A stretch of 64,000 nucleotides of DNA from Paenibacillus terrigena DSM 21567 (GTDB lineage Bacteria; Bacillota; Bacilli; Paenibacillales; Paenibacillaceae). Position 1 is the stretch's first letter. Each line of letters starts with the position of its first letter. The notes under the pieces are model-generated. The model was not told the origin of the DNA. It made no database searches and saw only the letters and a program-made list of their open reading frames with translations. Where the stretch lies: contig NZ_KB895413.1 of assembly GCF_000374845.1 (NCBI RefSeq), positions 310,001-374,000 on the forward strand. Direction: 5' to 3'. The position numbers and the translations under genes were made by a program. Positions 1 to 10,160 of the stretch are shown here, one piece after another.

Positions 1-819
1 GCGAAGGAACCAATTATTCCACTGGGGCTATTCAAGAACAAATTGTTCAGATCTTGTATGGCAGTCGGTTTCTTCTACGGCGCATTGATGATAGCGGGTG
101 CAACGTATATTCCGTTGTTCATTCAAGGGGTATTCGAAGGCTCGGCGACGAGTGCGGGGTTGGTACTCATGCCGCTGATGTTCTCCAATGTCATCAGTAG
201 TATTGTAGGCGGCCGATTGATTAACAAGTTTTCGTATCGTGCCATCTTGAGTGTATCCGTTGCACTCGTACTTCTATCCGTGATTTTGCTGAGTACGATT
301 ACGATTGACACAAGCAAATCAATGATTACGATGTATATGGTCATTATGGGTCTTGGTATCGGGGCGTCGTTCTCGACCATTCCGATTGCAGCCTTAACGA
401 ATATTCCGTTCCATCAACGCGGTACGGTGAATTCCTTGAATACGTTCTTCCGGACGATTGGTTCAGCGATTGGCGTTACGATTTACGGAACGCTCCAATC
501 CCGTCATCTGCAAGATGCGATTCAATCCAAAATTGATCCCGCTTTTGCTGCGAAATTGGGTGATGGTCGCGGGCTATTGCAACCGGAAGTTAGAGAGATG
601 ATTCCAGCGAATGCATTGCATCAGCTGTTGTCTGGACTTGCCGATTCGATCGCTTATGTATTCCAATGGTCTATTGTTATTGCAGCACTCGCGGCGATAT
701 TCATTTTCTTGATGGGGAATGCAAGGCTCGAAGTACCAGGCAAGACCAAGGACGGCAAAGAAGGTGACAATCATGTCGATCAAGCTGGCCATCCTCGGAC
801 TGCTGATGGAGTCAGATAG
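1..819 (+). CDS. MFS drug efflux transporter, DHA2 family (5' end missing)
   Basis: The reading frame is open from the first base, so this is the C-terminal ~272 residues of a longer membrane protein. It contains about six hydrophobic segments, beginning with one around VGFFYGALMIAGATYIPLF, and the loop QRGTVNSLNTFFRTIGSAIG. That loop is typical of the second half of 14-TM EmrB/QacA-type proton-driven exporters. The hydrophilic tail ends in a lysine- and glutamate-rich stretch. The stop lies 47 bases inside the following PadR gene, so the two are translationally linked. This is a common arrangement in which the PadR protein represses the exporter. The substrate cannot be told from sequence. 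Confidence 0.85.
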   Translation, partial: AKEPIIPLGLFKNKLFRSCMAVGFFYGALMIAGATYIPLFIQGVFEGSATSAGLVLMPLMFSNVISSIVGGRLINKFSYRAILSVSVALVLLSVILLSTITIDTSKSMITMYMVIMGLGIGASFSTIPIAALTNIPFHQRGTVNSLNTFFRTIGSAIGVTIYGTLQSRHLQDAIQSKIDPAFAAKLGDGRGLLQPEVREMIPANALHQLLSGLADSIAYVFQWSIVIAALAAIFIFLMGNARLEVPGKTKDGKEGDNHVDQAGHPRTADGVR

Positions 820-1345
820 CCACCCCTATGAGCTCAAGCAACGCATGAAAGAGCGTTCCATGGCGTATTATATGAAGATCCAAGAAGGTTCTCTATACTA
901 TGCTATTGATCAATTGCGTAAGGATGGGCATATCGAGGTGTGTGAGGTTCAGAAGGGATGTAACCGACCAGACAAGACAATCTATCGGATTACTGCCTCT
1001 GGGATCGAATTGCTGAAGCGATCCATTCATAAAGAAATGGAGATGCCGATATCCATTTCGAAGCCGATCTGCGGCGTATTGACCTTCTCGGAATATGCCG
1101 ATTCGGATAAGTTTCAAGAGAAGCTTAAGACGCACTTGATCCAGACGGAGCAGCGGATGAAGGAGATGAAGCAGTTGTATAACGATGCGTTATCCACCGC
1201 TCCATTGTCGCAGCTTTATGTCTATCGAAGTTCCTACGAGCATTGCTTGGTCGAGTTGAATTGGATTCGAGAGGTGTATGAAGAAGCTGTGAGAGGTCAT
1301 CTCGGCGTCAAGGGGAACCCGTATCAATGGGAGCCTATTCCATAA
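773..1345 (+). CDS. PadR family transcriptional regulator
   Basis: A 190-residue protein with an N-terminal winged-helix domain (LAILGLLMES, HPYELKQRM, GSLYYAIDQLRKDGHIE) and a C-terminal helical dimerisation domain, the build of two-domain PadR/Vinf-type repressors. I chose the ATG at 773 because GAAGGTG sits about 7 bases upstream and the protein then begins directly at the PadR domain. An in-frame ATG at 719 would add 18 residues deep inside the exporter gene. It overlaps the exporter by 47 bases and probably represses it in response to a toxic ligand. Transcription ends at the hairpin just downstream. Confidence 0.85.
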   Translation: MSIKLAILGLLMESDSHPYELKQRMKERSMAYYMKIQEGSLYYAIDQLRKDGHIEVCEVQKGCNRPDKTIYRITASGIELLKRSIHKEMEMPISISKPICGVLTFSEYADSDKFQEKLKTHLIQTEQRMKEMKQLYNDALSTAPLSQLYVYRSSYEHCLVELNWIREVYEEAVRGHLGVKGNPYQWEPIP

Positions 1346-1365
1346 AAGAGCTGCATATAATAGAC

Positions 1366-1415
1366 AAGATCCGAAGCGTTGCAAGTGTCCCTTGCGCGTA
1401 TCGGATCTTTTTTTT
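1366..1415 (+). terminator. Rho-independent terminator after padR
   Basis: The stem pairs AGATCCGA with TCGGATCT and contains an inner GCAAG/CTTGC pairing. It is followed directly by eight T residues. Confidence 0.9.
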
Positions 1416-1861
1416 GTTCGAAGATACGCTTAACGTCCAATTGGAGGACAACGAAGTCGTTTCTTCTTATTTGCGTATGTTGTTGTTCCTTTGTTTGAAA
1501 TACATGCCTAACTAAAACAATGAAAGCCCTACCTCTCTTCCATCCTTGCGGCTCCGAAGACCGCGCCAGTGAGAATTAGTACGAATACAACCATGAAATT
1601 CATTTTGAGAAAAGATGATACGAAAATCTGAAGTGGGTTTGTGTTACATCGTGATCTAACTTTCCAGAGGAACTTCTAGAGGAAATAAATATTTTATTGC
1701 GGTGAATCTATATAGAATAACAGAAAAATTGAACATTTGCAATGGAATATTTTCCAATCAAATAGCCAACACTGAGGAGAAGCAGCAAAATGGCCATACA
1801 AGTCTGTCTAAGACTGCACTTATATTTTTTGTGGCCATATTATTTTAGGAGGGGAATTCTT
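1416..1861. other. Intergenic region before dacF, no gene supported
   Basis: About 450 bases without a convincing coding sequence. The distal part holds a small hairpin (AGTCT/AGACT near 1798-1812) and two copies of TGGCCATA flanking it, just ahead of the dacF ribosome binding site. I could not identify a sigma-F or sigma-G promoter for dacF with confidence. Confidence 0.5.
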
Positions 1862-3061
1862 GTGAGAAAAAGGTTAATGATATGGAGCTGTATCCTTATG
1901 ATCAGTTCGATTGCGGTACCTTGGTCTGTCTATGCAGAACCTGCGAAGAAACCTGCAGCAGAGCCTTCCGCTGCTTCTTCAGAGCTAGCAGCCAACGCAA
2001 AATCTGCCGTGCTCATGGATTCGGATACGGGTACAGTCATCTTCGAGAAGAACAGTCACGATCGCTTGCCACCAGCAAGTATAACAAAGATTATGACCAT
2101 GGTATTGGTGATGGAAGCCATCGATCAAGGGAAGCTGAAGCTGACAGATCGCGTACAGACTAGTGAATATGCGGCTTCTATGGGAGGATCACAGATTTTC
2201 CTCGAACAAGGTGAAGAAATGACAGTGGATGAGATGCTCAAAGGGATTGCCATGGCATCCGGTAATGATGCATCGGTGGCCGTGGCAGAGAAAATAGCCG
2301 GAACAGAAGAAGCCTTCGTTCAAATGATGAATGCAAAAGCGAAAGAACTCGGCATGAAGGATACGCAGTTTAAGAATTGCAACGGATTGCCTGTAGCGGA
2401 TCATTATACATCAGCTCATGATATCGCTCTAATGTCACAGGCGCTCTTGAAATATAACGGGATTACGAAGTATACCGGCGTATACCAGGATTATCTTCGC
2501 AAAGATTCAGCCAAGCCGTTCTGGCTGGTGAACACGAACAAGCTCGTTCGTTTCTACTCAGGGGCTGACGGCTTGAAGACAGGCTTCACATCGGAAGCGA
2601 AATACTGCTTGTCGGGCACAGCGAAGCGTGATTCACTGCGAATAATCGCAGTCGTGATGGGTGAACCGAACACGAAGACTCGGAATCAAGAAGTGACGCA
2701 AATGTTCGATTACGCGTTCTCGCAATATACGAATCATCCGATTTTTAAAGTCGGTGATACCATTGGTTCTGTGAAAATTGAGAAGGGCAGCGTAGAGTCC
2801 CTTTCGATCGTTGCAAAGCAGCAATATAGTATTCTACTTCGCAAAGGAAAACAGTCTTCCGATAATATTCGGCATGAACTGGTCGTTCCGAACGAGCTCA
2901 AAGCACCGATAGCAGCGGGAGATCCGATCGGAAAGCTCGTCGTCTATCAAGGGGATGAGGTCGTGAAGGAATTCTCTCTTGAAGCACCTGCAGTAGTAAG
3001 TAAAGCCAGCTACTGGACACTGTTCAAGCGGACCTGTGAGAAGTTGTTTTTTGTAGATTAA
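1862..3061 (+). CDS. dacF: D-alanyl-D-alanine carboxypeptidase DacF
   Basis: A 399-residue penicillin-binding protein of the S11 family that trims the terminal D-Ala of peptidoglycan stem peptides. The GTG start follows AGGAGGGG at 9 bases and yields a signal peptide ending near VYAEP. The catalytic motifs are all present: SITK (SxxK), SGN in MASGNDASVAV, and KTG in LKTGFTSEAK. A C-terminal beta-rich domain follows, as in PBP5. Its place immediately before spoIIAA-spoIIAB-sigF is the same as in Bacillus subtilis, where dacF is expressed in the forespore and read-through into spoIIA occurs late. An in-frame ATG at 1790 is less likely because it lacks a Shine-Dalgarno and would bury the signal peptide. 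Confidence 0.95.
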   Translation: MRKRLMIWSCILMISSIAVPWSVYAEPAKKPAAEPSAASSELAANAKSAVLMDSDTGTVIFEKNSHDRLPPASITKIMTMVLVMEAIDQGKLKLTDRVQTSEYAASMGGSQIFLEQGEEMTVDEMLKGIAMASGNDASVAVAEKIAGTEEAFVQMMNAKAKELGMKDTQFKNCNGLPVADHYTSAHDIALMSQALLKYNGITKYTGVYQDYLRKDSAKPFWLVNTNKLVRFYSGADGLKTGFTSEAKYCLSGTAKRDSLRIIAVVMGEPNTKTRNQEVTQMFDYAFSQYTNHPIFKVGDTIGSVKIEKGSVESLSIVAKQQYSILLRKGKQSSDNIRHELVVPNELKAPIAAGDPIGKLVVYQGDEVVKEFSLEAPAVVSKASYWTLFKRTCEKLFFVD

Positions 3062-3090
3062 TAGCGCGTTTCTTCTAGTTTTGTCGGGAG

Positions 3091-3120
3091 GCAGGAATTG
3101 GTTTTTCCGTTGTAGAAATG
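3091..3120 (+). promoter_or_regulatory. Sigma-H promoter candidate for spoIIA
   Basis: GCAGGAATT matches the sigma-H -35 consensus (RnAGGAwWW), and GTAGAAATG resembles the -10 (RnnGAAT). They are separated by 12 bases. It lies between dacF and spoIIAA, where the B. subtilis spoIIA operon also has its sigma-H promoter. Confidence 0.7.
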
Positions 3121-3165
3121 TAAGCGGAGTAACCAACCATGCAATCGGAGAGGAGAATGAGCTAC

Positions 3166-3519
3166 ATGAATCTACAATTGGAGCTTGAGCAGCGCCGCCA
3201 AGTGCTCATCGTGCGACTTCGCGGGGAATTGGATCATCATACCGCAGAGACGGTTCGTACACGTATGGATGAGGCGATACAGAGGGGTAGAGTGGAGCAT
3301 TTAGTATTAAGCTTGGAAGACTTGACCTTTATGGATAGCTCCGGTCTTGGTGTCATTCTTGGACGATATAAAGTAATTAAGAATTTAGGCGGTAAAATGG
3401 TGGTCTGTCATGTGAACCCTTCGGTTCACCGTCTATTCGAACTATCTGGGCTTTTCAAAATATTGGCCATCTACGAAAACGAGCGTTCGGCGCTCACAGA
3501 ATTGGAGGTCGTATCATGA
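3166..3519 (+). CDS. spoIIAA: Anti-sigma-F factor antagonist SpoIIAA
   Basis: A 117-residue STAS-domain protein that releases sigma-F by displacing it from SpoIIAB in the prespore. The phosphorylation site is seen in [15 protein letters not shown]. With the start at 3166 the first serine of that motif is residue 58, the same number as the SpoIIAA phospho-serine of B. subtilis, and the protein has the same 117-residue length. AGGAG ends 10 bases upstream. An ATG at 3157 is an alternative start. The gene ends in ATGA overlap with spoIIAB, so translation is coupled. Confidence 0.95.
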   Translation: MNLQLELEQRRQVLIVRLRGELDHHTAETVRTRMDEAIQRGRVEHLVLSLEDLTFMDSSGLGVILGRYKVIKNLGGKMVVCHVNPSVHRLFELSGLFKILAIYENERSALTELEVVS

Positions 3520-3989
3520 GCGAAAAGCTAGAGGATGTAACACAAAACGGCGGAAACTTCATGACACTGCAATTTGCCAGCCGTTCGGAGAACGAAGCAT
3601 TTGCGAGGGTGGCTGTAGCAGCCTTTGTTACGCAGCTTGATCCAACCATGGACGAGCTGACGGATTTGAAGACGGTCGTCTCAGAAGCCGTAACCAACTG
3701 TATCATTCATGGTTATGACAATGATCCGAACGGGATCGTGAAGATCTCCGCGCAAATCATAGAGGAGACGATTTCGATTACGATTGAAGATAACGGCCAT
3801 GGCATTGAGGATTTAGAGCTTGCGAAGCAGCCGCTCTATACCTCGAAGCCTGAGCTTGAACGGTCAGGGATGGGGTTCACCATAATGGAGAATTTCATGG
3901 ATGAATTCGAAGTGATTAGTGAGCTCGGCTCAGGCACACGGATCCGCATGAAGAAACGGATTGAATCTAAGAAAGCTCTATACAATTAG
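3516..3989 (+). CDS. spoIIAB: Anti-sigma-F factor / serine kinase SpoIIAB
   Basis: A 157-residue GHKL-type ATPase that binds and inhibits sigma-F and phosphorylates SpoIIAA. ATP-binding boxes are visible: N box [12 protein letters not shown]1 box EDNGHGI, and G2 box [13 protein letters not shown]. It starts on the ATGA overlap with spoIIAA. The protein is about ten residues longer at the N-terminus than the B. subtilis homologue (146 residues). An internal start at MTLQF would give a length closer to that one, but the overlap start with an upstream GGAGG is well placed. Confidence 0.95.
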   Translation: MSEKLEDVTQNGGNFMTLQFASRSENEAFARVAVAAFVTQLDPTMDELTDLKTVVSEAVTNCIIHGYDNDPNGIVKISAQIIEETISITIEDNGHGIEDLELAKQPLYTSKPELERSGMGFTIMENFMDEFEVISELGSGTRIRMKKRIESKKALYN

Positions 3990-4000
3990 GGGTTGGACGA

Positions 4001-4756
4001 ATGGATGTCGATTTGAAGAAAACTTCGCAAAGTTATCTCGACGATACGGAAGTCAAACGTCTGATCGCGCTGAGCCAAAGCGGTGATTCGATCGCACGAG
4101 ATACACTTGTTAATTGCAATATCCGGCTCGTCTGGTCAGTTGTACAGCGATTTATGAACCGGGGCTATGAGACGGATGATTTGTTTCAAATCGGTTGTAT
4201 TGGACTACTGAAATCAGTCGACAAGTTCGATCTGTCGTATGATGTGAAGTTCTCCACTTACGCAGTGCCGATGATTATCGGCGAAATTCAGCGGTTCCTG
4301 CGTGATGATGGTACCCTCAAGGTGAGCCGATCACTCAAGGAGCTCGCGAATAAAGTCCGTAAGATGAAGGATGAGCTGTCGAAGACGCTGAATCGACTGC
4401 CGACGGTCAAGGAAGTTGCTGAAGCGCTTGGCATTGAACCGGAGGATGTGGTCTTCGCACAAGAGGCGAACAAACCTCCGACGTCGATTCATGAGACCGT
4501 ATTCGAGAATGACGGTGACCCAATCACCCTCATGGATCAGATTGCGGATGAATCGCAAGAGAAGTGGTTCGATAAGCTTGCGCTGAGTGATGCGATTGAA
4601 GGATTGTCCGAACGCGAGAGGCTTATTGTCTACCTTCGATATTATCGAGATCAGACACAGTCTGAGGTGGCAGGACGCCTCGGCATTTCTCAGGTACAGG
4701 TCTCAAGGCTAGAGAAGAAAATATTGCAGCTCATCAAAGAGCAGATCGCCCAATAA
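4001..4756 (+). CDS. sigF: RNA polymerase sporulation sigma factor SigF
   Basis: A 251-residue sigma-70 family protein that drives the first forespore-specific transcription. Region 2 is seen in GYETDDLFQIGCIGLLKSVDKFD and the following FSTYAVPMIIGEIQRFLRDDG. Region 3 is around LPTVKEVAEALGI. Region 4 is a helix-turn-helix, QSEVAGRLGISQVQVSRLEK, near the C-terminus. It follows spoIIAB by 11 bases, completing the spoIIA operon. In B. subtilis the next genes are the spoVA operon, but here a chemoreceptor and metal-resistance block intervenes. Confidence 0.97.
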   Translation: MDVDLKKTSQSYLDDTEVKRLIALSQSGDSIARDTLVNCNIRLVWSVVQRFMNRGYETDDLFQIGCIGLLKSVDKFDLSYDVKFSTYAVPMIIGEIQRFLRDDGTLKVSRSLKELANKVRKMKDELSKTLNRLPTVKEVAEALGIEPEDVVFAQEANKPPTSIHETVFENDGDPITLMDQIADESQEKWFDKLALSDAIEGLSERERLIVYLRYYRDQTQSEVAGRLGISQVQVSRLEKKILQLIKEQIAQ

Positions 4757-4767
4757 TAGGGAAAGAG

Positions 4768-4800
4768 AAGTCATGGCTGGAATCCAGTCATGGCTTTTTA
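4768..4800 (+). terminator. Terminator after sigF
   Basis: The stem CATGGCTGGA/TCCAGTCATG, with one G-T wobble, is followed by CTTTTTA. It ends the spoIIA transcript before the chemoreceptor gene. Confidence 0.8.
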
Positions 4801-4919
4801 TCATTTAAATTTTCAGGAAATCGCAATATTCAAATGATGTACTTTCATGTAATATATAGGAATCTGACTGTCATTATTTACTATTCGCAGCAGGACATTG
4901 GATTTGGAGGTATAGAGAG

Positions 4920-6695
4920 ATGAGAACACCCATATTCCGTTACAAGGGGCTAACGATTCGCAGCAAGCTATTAACCGTCGGGTTATGCCTGCTTATTCTT
5001 CCGATTATTACCTTAGGGATCGTAAGCTATCAGTCATCGAAGCAAGAGAGTAATGCATTGATTGAGCGGGACATTAAGAATAATGTGCATTTTGCCATGG
5101 AGCTGATGGGTTCCCTCCAGGATGGGGTAGAGCGCGGTGATATGACCGAGCTGGAGGCACAGGAGAAATTCAAGAAGATTATTCTAGGGAAGAAGGATCG
5201 TGAGGGACATCGTCCCATTAACAAAGAAATTGATCTTGGAGAGAACGGCTATTTCTATGTATTAGACGCCAAAGGTAGCCTTCTCGCGCATCCGCTGTTA
5301 GAAGGTCAGAATATATGGGACAAGCAGACATCGGATGGTCAATTCTATATTCAGGAATTAATTGCGAAGGCACAGGACGGAGGTGGGTCCGTATTCTATA
5401 ACTGGCCTTTGCCGAAGACAGACGATAAGGGGAATGCGCAGAAGGAAGCGTTAAAGATCGTCTATGCAGATCAAGACCCCAAGTGGGGGTGGGTCATCGC
5501 TGCCGGCTCCTACATGCAGGATTTCAATCAAGGCCAAATCCATATCCTGAAGATGATTATGATTACACTGGTGATCTGCCTCCTCGTGGGTACAGGGATT
5601 CTAACGATTTTCGCAAGACATGTATCTAGACCGATTCGTAGTGTAACGCTTGCAGCGGAACGGATTGCGCGGGGAGATCTTACCGGAGAGTCCCTGTATT
5701 GCGAGAATCGGGATGAGAGTGGGCGGCTTGTGCAGTCATTTAACCAATTGCAGACGAGCCTGCATGAGTTGATCACGAGCATATCTGTGAATGCGGATAC
5801 ATTATCTCATGAGTCCGATCGCCAAGCTCAAGTGTTGAAGGAGTCCATTCAAGGCGCAGGACATACCGCAGATTCGATCATTGAAATTGCGTCAATGAAC
5901 GAAAATCAAGCGCGGAATTTGCACGGTGCGACGCGAGCAATCGGACAAGCTTCAGAGGGCATCGTACAGCTCGCCGCAACATCAACACAATCCTACGACG
6001 CATCGGAAGAATCCATGAAGGAAGCGGAACAAGGGAATGAGCATCTGCATCAGTCCCTTACGCAAATGAATCAAATTGCTAGCACGGTGGAGGGTCTAAG
6101 TACAACGATTTCTGCGCTGCACGGACAATCTTCGGAGATTGATGAGATTGTACAAATGATTCGTGAAATTGCTGATCAGACCCATTTGCTCGCGCTGAAT
6201 GCGTCCATTGAAGCGGCGCGTGCTGGCGATTACGGACAAGGATTTGCAGTTGTTGCGGCAGAAATTCGCAAGCTCGCAGAACGTTCCAATCAATCTGCAG
6301 CACAGATTAGCGAAGTCATTATTCAAGTTCAGCAAGAGGTTGAGCTGGCGAAGTCATCCATGGATCAAGGCAAGCGAGAATTCGGAGTAGCCGTCAGTGC
6401 CATTCAAGAGACAAGTCATGTCTTCGTTCGTATTCTGGAAGCGGGTCAACGTGTCGTGGAACAATGTCAAGAAGCAGCGACGGTGTCGGAACAGATCTCA
6501 GGCAGCAGTAGAGAGGTTGCCATATCGATGCAGGAGATGGAGAGAATGTCTCAGCAGACGGCGAAGGCTTCCCAGACCGTCTCGGCAACAACGGAGGAAC
6601 AGCTCGCATCCATGGAGGAAATATCGCAATCTTCCGAGCGCCTGCACCAGATGGCAGAAGAGCTTCGAGAGATGGCCGGGCAATTTAAGATCTAG
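4920..6695 (+). CDS. Methyl-accepting chemotaxis protein with extracytoplasmic Cache domain
   Basis: A 591-residue transmembrane chemoreceptor. TM1 is at about residues 15-36. A periplasmic-type single Cache domain follows at about 45-203, with [17 protein letters not shown] and [12 protein letters not shown] typical of sCache_2 sensors of small organic acids. TM2 is at about 208-230, a HAMP domain runs from about 232 to 288, and the coiled-coil signalling domain fills the remainder. The conserved hairpin tip reads [21 protein letters not shown], which contacts CheA and CheW. GGAGGT lies upstream of the ATG. It sits alone between the spoIIA terminator and the sirtuin gene, away from other chemotaxis genes, so it is an accessory receptor. 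The ligand is unknown. Confidence 0.93.
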   Translation: MRTPIFRYKGLTIRSKLLTVGLCLLILPIITLGIVSYQSSKQESNALIERDIKNNVHFAMELMGSLQDGVERGDMTELEAQEKFKKIILGKKDREGHRPINKEIDLGENGYFYVLDAKGSLLAHPLLEGQNIWDKQTSDGQFYIQELIAKAQDGGGSVFYNWPLPKTDDKGNAQKEALKIVYADQDPKWGWVIAAGSYMQDFNQGQIHILKMIMITLVICLLVGTGILTIFARHVSRPIRSVTLAAERIARGDLTGESLYCENRDESGRLVQSFNQLQTSLHELITSISVNADTLSHESDRQAQVLKESIQGAGHTADSIIEIASMNENQARNLHGATRAIGQASEGIVQLAATSTQSYDASEESMKEAEQGNEHLHQSLTQMNQIASTVEGLSTTISALHGQSSEIDEIVQMIREIADQTHLLALNASIEAARAGDYGQGFAVVAAEIRKLAERSNQSAAQISEVIIQVQQEVELAKSSMDQGKREFGVAVSAIQETSHVFVRILEAGQRVVEQCQEAATVSEQISGSSREVAISMQEMERMSQQTAKASQTVSATTEEQLASMEEISQSSERLHQMAEELREMAGQFKI

Positions 6696-6747
6696 TCGAG
6701 GTCTGATACAATAGAAGGATCGAAGAAAAGAGTAAAGCAGGTGTCGT

Positions 6748-7476
6748 ATGCAGTTGAATGAATGGAAGAAGCTCGTCAGCGAGAGTCGGAACATCGTGTT
6801 TTTCGGCGGCGCGGGGACCTCGACGGAAAGCGGAATTCCTGATTTCCGATCGGCGAGTGGTCTATATAACACAGGGACGAATGAGAAATATGCACCGGAA
6901 GACATATTAAGCCGGGACTTCTTCTGGGAACGGCGAGAGGATTTCTATACGTTCTATAAGTCCAAAATGGTCTATACCGATGCGATGCCGAACCAAGCGC
7001 ATGAAGCGTTGGTCAGGCTCGAGCAGAGAGGCCAGCTCAAGTCGATTATAACCCAAAATATTGACGGTCTTCATCAAAAAGCGGATAGCCAAAACGTGCT
7101 TGAATTGCATGGCTCGATCCACAGGAACCGGTGCACGGATTGCGGATCGCGTTATGGACTGGATGCGGTGATGGCATCGGAAGGAATCGTGCCTTATTGT
7201 AAGAATTGCGGAGGGCTGATCAAACCAGAAGTCGTATTATATCAAGAAAGTCTTGATATGGAGCTGCTTGGTCGCGCGGCCCATGATATTCAGCAAGCCG
7301 ATATGCTGATCGTTGCCGGCACTTCGCTGACCGTTCAACCCGCAGCCGGTCTAGTCCGGTTGTATCGGGGCAACAAGTTCATCCTCATTAATAAAAGTTC
7401 AACCCCGATGGATCGTATGGCGGACCTCGTCATTTCGGATAGCATTGGTAGCGTCTTAAGTGAACTCGTTGAATAA
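6748..7476 (+). CDS. NAD-dependent protein deacylase, sirtuin family
   Basis: A 242-residue Sir2 protein that removes acetyl or other acyl groups from lysine using NAD. The NAD-binding motif GAGTSTESGIPDFR is near the N-terminus, followed by the catalytic motif TQNIDGLHQKA and the general base His in LELHGS. Four zinc cysteines occur as C-x2-C in RCTDCG and C-x2-C in YCKNCGG. GTSLTVQPAA closes the Rossmann fold. It lies 52 bases after the chemoreceptor with no terminator between them and may be co-transcribed with it. It converges on the metal ATPase gene. Confidence 0.93.
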   Translation: MQLNEWKKLVSESRNIVFFGGAGTSTESGIPDFRSASGLYNTGTNEKYAPEDILSRDFFWERREDFYTFYKSKMVYTDAMPNQAHEALVRLEQRGQLKSIITQNIDGLHQKADSQNVLELHGSIHRNRCTDCGSRYGLDAVMASEGIVPYCKNCGGLIKPEVVLYQESLDMELLGRAAHDIQQADMLIVAGTSLTVQPAAGLVRLYRGNKFILINKSSTPMDRMADLVISDSIGSVLSELVE

Positions 7477-7486
7477 TGATCAGGCG

Positions 7487-7519
7487 AAAGAGGCTGTTCC
7501 TTAAAGGGACAGCCTCTTT
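7487..7519. terminator. Bidirectional terminator between sirtuin and metal ATPase genes
   Basis: A nearly perfect stem pairs AAAGAGGCTGTTCC with GGGACAGCCTCTTT between two converging genes. It can stop transcription from both sides, although the T-runs are short. Confidence 0.75.
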
Positions 7520-7569
7520 ATCATTAGAATGTTAATCATTCGAAGGTTCTTCATGTGTTCTATTCCATG

Positions 7570-9771
7570 TTATCGTTTCTTCTGGATTAAGATCGTCAAG
7601 CTGAGCAAAGTGACGATAATCGTCGCCCCCATATCGGAGAGAATGGCGAACCATAACGTCAACCAACCTGGAATGGTGAGGAGGAGTGCGATAATTTTCA
7701 GTCCGAGCGCGAAGATAATATTCGTGCGGATTACGTGATTGACGCGGCGAGCAATGCGCACGGCTTCTGGTAATTTGCCGAGATGATCCTGCATGAGGAC
7801 GAGGTCAGCCACCTCAATGGCGCTGTCTGTCCCTTTACCCATCGCAATACCGAGCTGAGCGGATGCGAGAGCTGGCGCATCATTGATTCCATCCCCAATC
7901 ATGGCAACCGTCCCTTGTGCAGCAAGGGTTCGAACTTGTGCCACTTTATCTTCAGGCATCAGCCCGCTGTAAACTTCACGCACACCAACCGCGGTTGCAA
8001 CTTTGCTCGCTGTTCGCTCATGGTCTCCTGTCAGCATTACGGTACGGCGAATGCCTAGACGATGCAATTCATCAATTACTTGTGCACTTTCGGGACGGAT
8101 TTCATCCGCAATCCCGAACATTCCTAGAATGTGATCGTCATCCGCGATTAGGACTAGCGTGAGCCCTTCCTGTTTTAACAATTCAATATCTTTCTGAGCG
8201 ATAGAAGGGATAACGAAATCCGTTAAGCTTCGTTCATTACCTACACGGTATCTTGTTCCTTCGATCATTGCGACGATCCCTTGCCCAGGTACAGTCTGAA
8301 TAGAGTCCGGTTCCTGCATTTCAATATCCGTATCCGCGATTTTTTTCATAATCGCTTTCGCGAGCGGATGGGAGGATGATTTCTCAATCGCCGCGGCAAC
8401 AGGGTAGAACCGATCATGATTATAGGTGATGGTTCTCTCCACATGCGGTTCGCCCTTCGTGAGTGTTCCCGTCTTATCAAATGCAAGGGTATCGACCTTG
8501 CCTAACTGCTCCAGATGAACGCCGCCCTTAATCAAAATACCGTTACGTGCATTGCGTGTAATCCCGGACACAATGGCAATCGGAGATGAGAGAATAAGTG
8601 CACATGGACAACCGACAATGAGTACGGCAAGACCTTGATAGAACCATGCTCCCCAGCTCGCACCGAGGAATAGCGGAGGTACCAGCATAACGAGTATGGC
8701 GATGACAATGACTGCTGGCGTGTAATAGGTTGAAAATCGATTAATGAACAGTTCGGTCGGCGTCTTCGTCTCTTGCGCTTCCTCAACGAGGTGCAGAATG
8801 CGAGAGAGAGAGGAATCCGCATAAGCTTTGTCGATTCGAACTTTCAAGACCCCTTCATTGTTAATGCTTCCGCCAAATACTGATTCGCCGACACGCTTAT
8901 CAACTGGCAGCGACTCACCGGTGATGGCTGCTTCATTCACGGAACTGTGACCTTCCATGATCGTTCCGTCCGAGGGGATCTTCTCACCAGAGCGGACGAG
9001 AACGATATCTGAGACCTGAAGAGCTGCGATCGGAATGATGGATTCCACACCATCACGAATGCGTGTGGCTTGCTTCGGCGCGACTTGAAGCAGCGCCTCC
9101 ATCGATCTACGAGCTTTCTCCATTCCGAGTCCTTCAAGCCACTCATTCAGACCGAATAGGATTGCAACGAGCGTCGCTTCTTTCCATTCCCCAATCGCAA
9201 TAGCCCCGATTAACGCAATAGTCATTAATGTATCAATATTGAACTTCAAACGAAGGACGTTGCGAGCACCTTGCATGAAGGTGCTGTATCCGCTAAGTAC
9301 GATGGCAATCAGGTACATTCCGATGGATACGGCATTTCCCATGGCGCTGCCCCAAATTGCGCTGATACCAAATAACAACGTAGAAGTAATGAGAATTATC
9401 GGTAAGCGTTGTCCGCCCGCATGCGAATGATCATGACTATGTGCGTGGTGGTCGTGCCCGTGATCATGGGCATGGCCTGGATGTTGATTGTCTTCTCCAT
9501 CTTCGTGAGCATGGTGCTGATGATGTTCATGTTCATTATGTTCCGTTGGATCGATATGATTCGATGAATGGAGCGGCTCCATTCGTGCACCGTCACGACG
9601 TAGAATCTGCTCAACTTGATCGAGCGCTATATTCGAATTGACGGTTAATTTACCTGTGTTATAGCTTAGTGTCGCTTCAGCGCCATGCTCGAGCGTGCGT
9701 ATTTCTTCTTCCATTTCACGTGTGCAATTCGCACAGCTAAGTCCACGTATGCGAAATTGTTGTTGTTCCAT
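7570..9771 (-). CDS. Heavy-metal translocating P1B-type ATPase (Zn/Cd/Co efflux)
   Basis: A 733-residue P-type ATPase that exports divalent soft metals. An N-terminal heavy-metal-associated domain carries GLSCANC (Cys13, Cys16). A histidine-rich linker at about residues 77-118 holds more than 20 His and is typical of zinc transporters. Eight membrane helices are expected. The ion-binding CPC motif is at 388-390 and the phosphorylated Asp432 is in [19 protein letters not shown] and [10 protein letters not shown] are also present. Glutamate- and serine-rich surroundings plus the CPC and His-rich linker favour Zn/Cd over copper. The gene lies 34 bases after an ArsR-family gene on the same strand, and the two form a metal-responsive operon. 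Confidence 0.94.
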   Translation of the reverse strand: MEQQQFRIRGLSCANCTREMEEEIRTLEHGAEATLSYNTGKLTVNSNIALDQVEQILRRDGARMEPLHSSNHIDPTEHNEHEHHQHHAHEDGEDNQHPGHAHDHGHDHHAHSHDHSHAGGQRLPIILITSTLLFGISAIWGSAMGNAVSIGMYLIAIVLSGYSTFMQGARNVLRLKFNIDTLMTIALIGAIAIGEWKEATLVAILFGLNEWLEGLGMEKARRSMEALLQVAPKQATRIRDGVESIIPIAALQVSDIVLVRSGEKIPSDGTIMEGHSSVNEAAITGESLPVDKRVGESVFGGSINNEGVLKVRIDKAYADSSLSRILHLVEEAQETKTPTELFINRFSTYYTPAVIVIAILVMLVPPLFLGASWGAWFYQGLAVLIVGCPCALILSSPIAIVSGITRNARNGILIKGGVHLEQLGKVDTLAFDKTGTLTKGEPHVERTITYNHDRFYPVAAAIEKSSSHPLAKAIMKKIADTDIEMQEPDSIQTVPGQGIVAMIEGTRYRVGNERSLTDFVIPSIAQKDIELLKQEGLTLVLIADDDHILGMFGIADEIRPESAQVIDELHRLGIRRTVMLTGDHERTASKVATAVGVREVYSGLMPEDKVAQVRTLAAQGTVAMIGDGINDAPALASAQLGIAMGKGTDSAIEVADLVLMQDHLGKLPEAVRIARRVNHVIRTNIIFALGLKIIALLLTIPGWLTLWFAILSDMGATIIVTLLSLTILIQKKR

Positions 9772-9805
9772 AACAGCTCACCTCTCATGCTATTCTTGGT
9801 TCTAG

Positions 9806-10138
9806 CTAGTCATGACATGCATGGTGTATCGCTTCAGATAGTAAATCCATGACGTGCTGATCATCATGCGAGTAGTATAGGGTTGTTCCGGCTCGGCGAA
9901 ATTTGACGAGTCTTAGATTTTTGAGAAATCTTAATTGATGGGACACAGTTGATTGAAGTAAGGATAATTCTTCAGCGATTTCATTGACTGAGCATTCGCG
10001 CTGTGAGAGTAAATGGAGAATGCGAATTCGTGTCGTATCGGACAGCGCTTTGAATGTCTGTGACACCATGAATAGCGTTTCCTCATCCAAGGTCGTGCAG
10101 GGAAGGGATTCTTCGGAACGTTGATTAGGATCATGCAT
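9806..10138 (-). CDS. ArsR/SmtB family metal-sensing repressor, CzrA-like
   Basis: A 110-residue winged-helix repressor ([39 protein letters not shown]). The C-terminal helix carries Asp-x-His, then His eleven residues after the first His and another His three further on (DQH ... HHACH). This spacing equals the alpha-5 zinc site of SmtB and CzrA, so I infer zinc or cobalt sensing. The start at 10138 is preceded by AAGGTGG about 11 bases upstream. A longer frame from 10195 would run through the promoter. It is the first gene of an operon with the P-type ATPase and should repress it until metal binds. Confidence 0.88.
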   Translation of the reverse strand: MHDPNQRSEESLPCTTLDEETLFMVSQTFKALSDTTRIRILHLLSQRECSVNEIAEELSLLQSTVSHQLRFLKNLRLVKFRRAGTTLYYSHDDQHVMDLLSEAIHHACHD

Positions 10139-10160
10139 GGGTATGTACACCACCTTAATG

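Noticed and set aside
1529-1603. A 24-residue hydrophobic peptide frame on the minus strand (MNFMVVFVLILTG...).
   Set aside because: There is no ribosome binding site before either ATG, and nothing else supports expression. It may be a chance or relic hydrophobic stretch.
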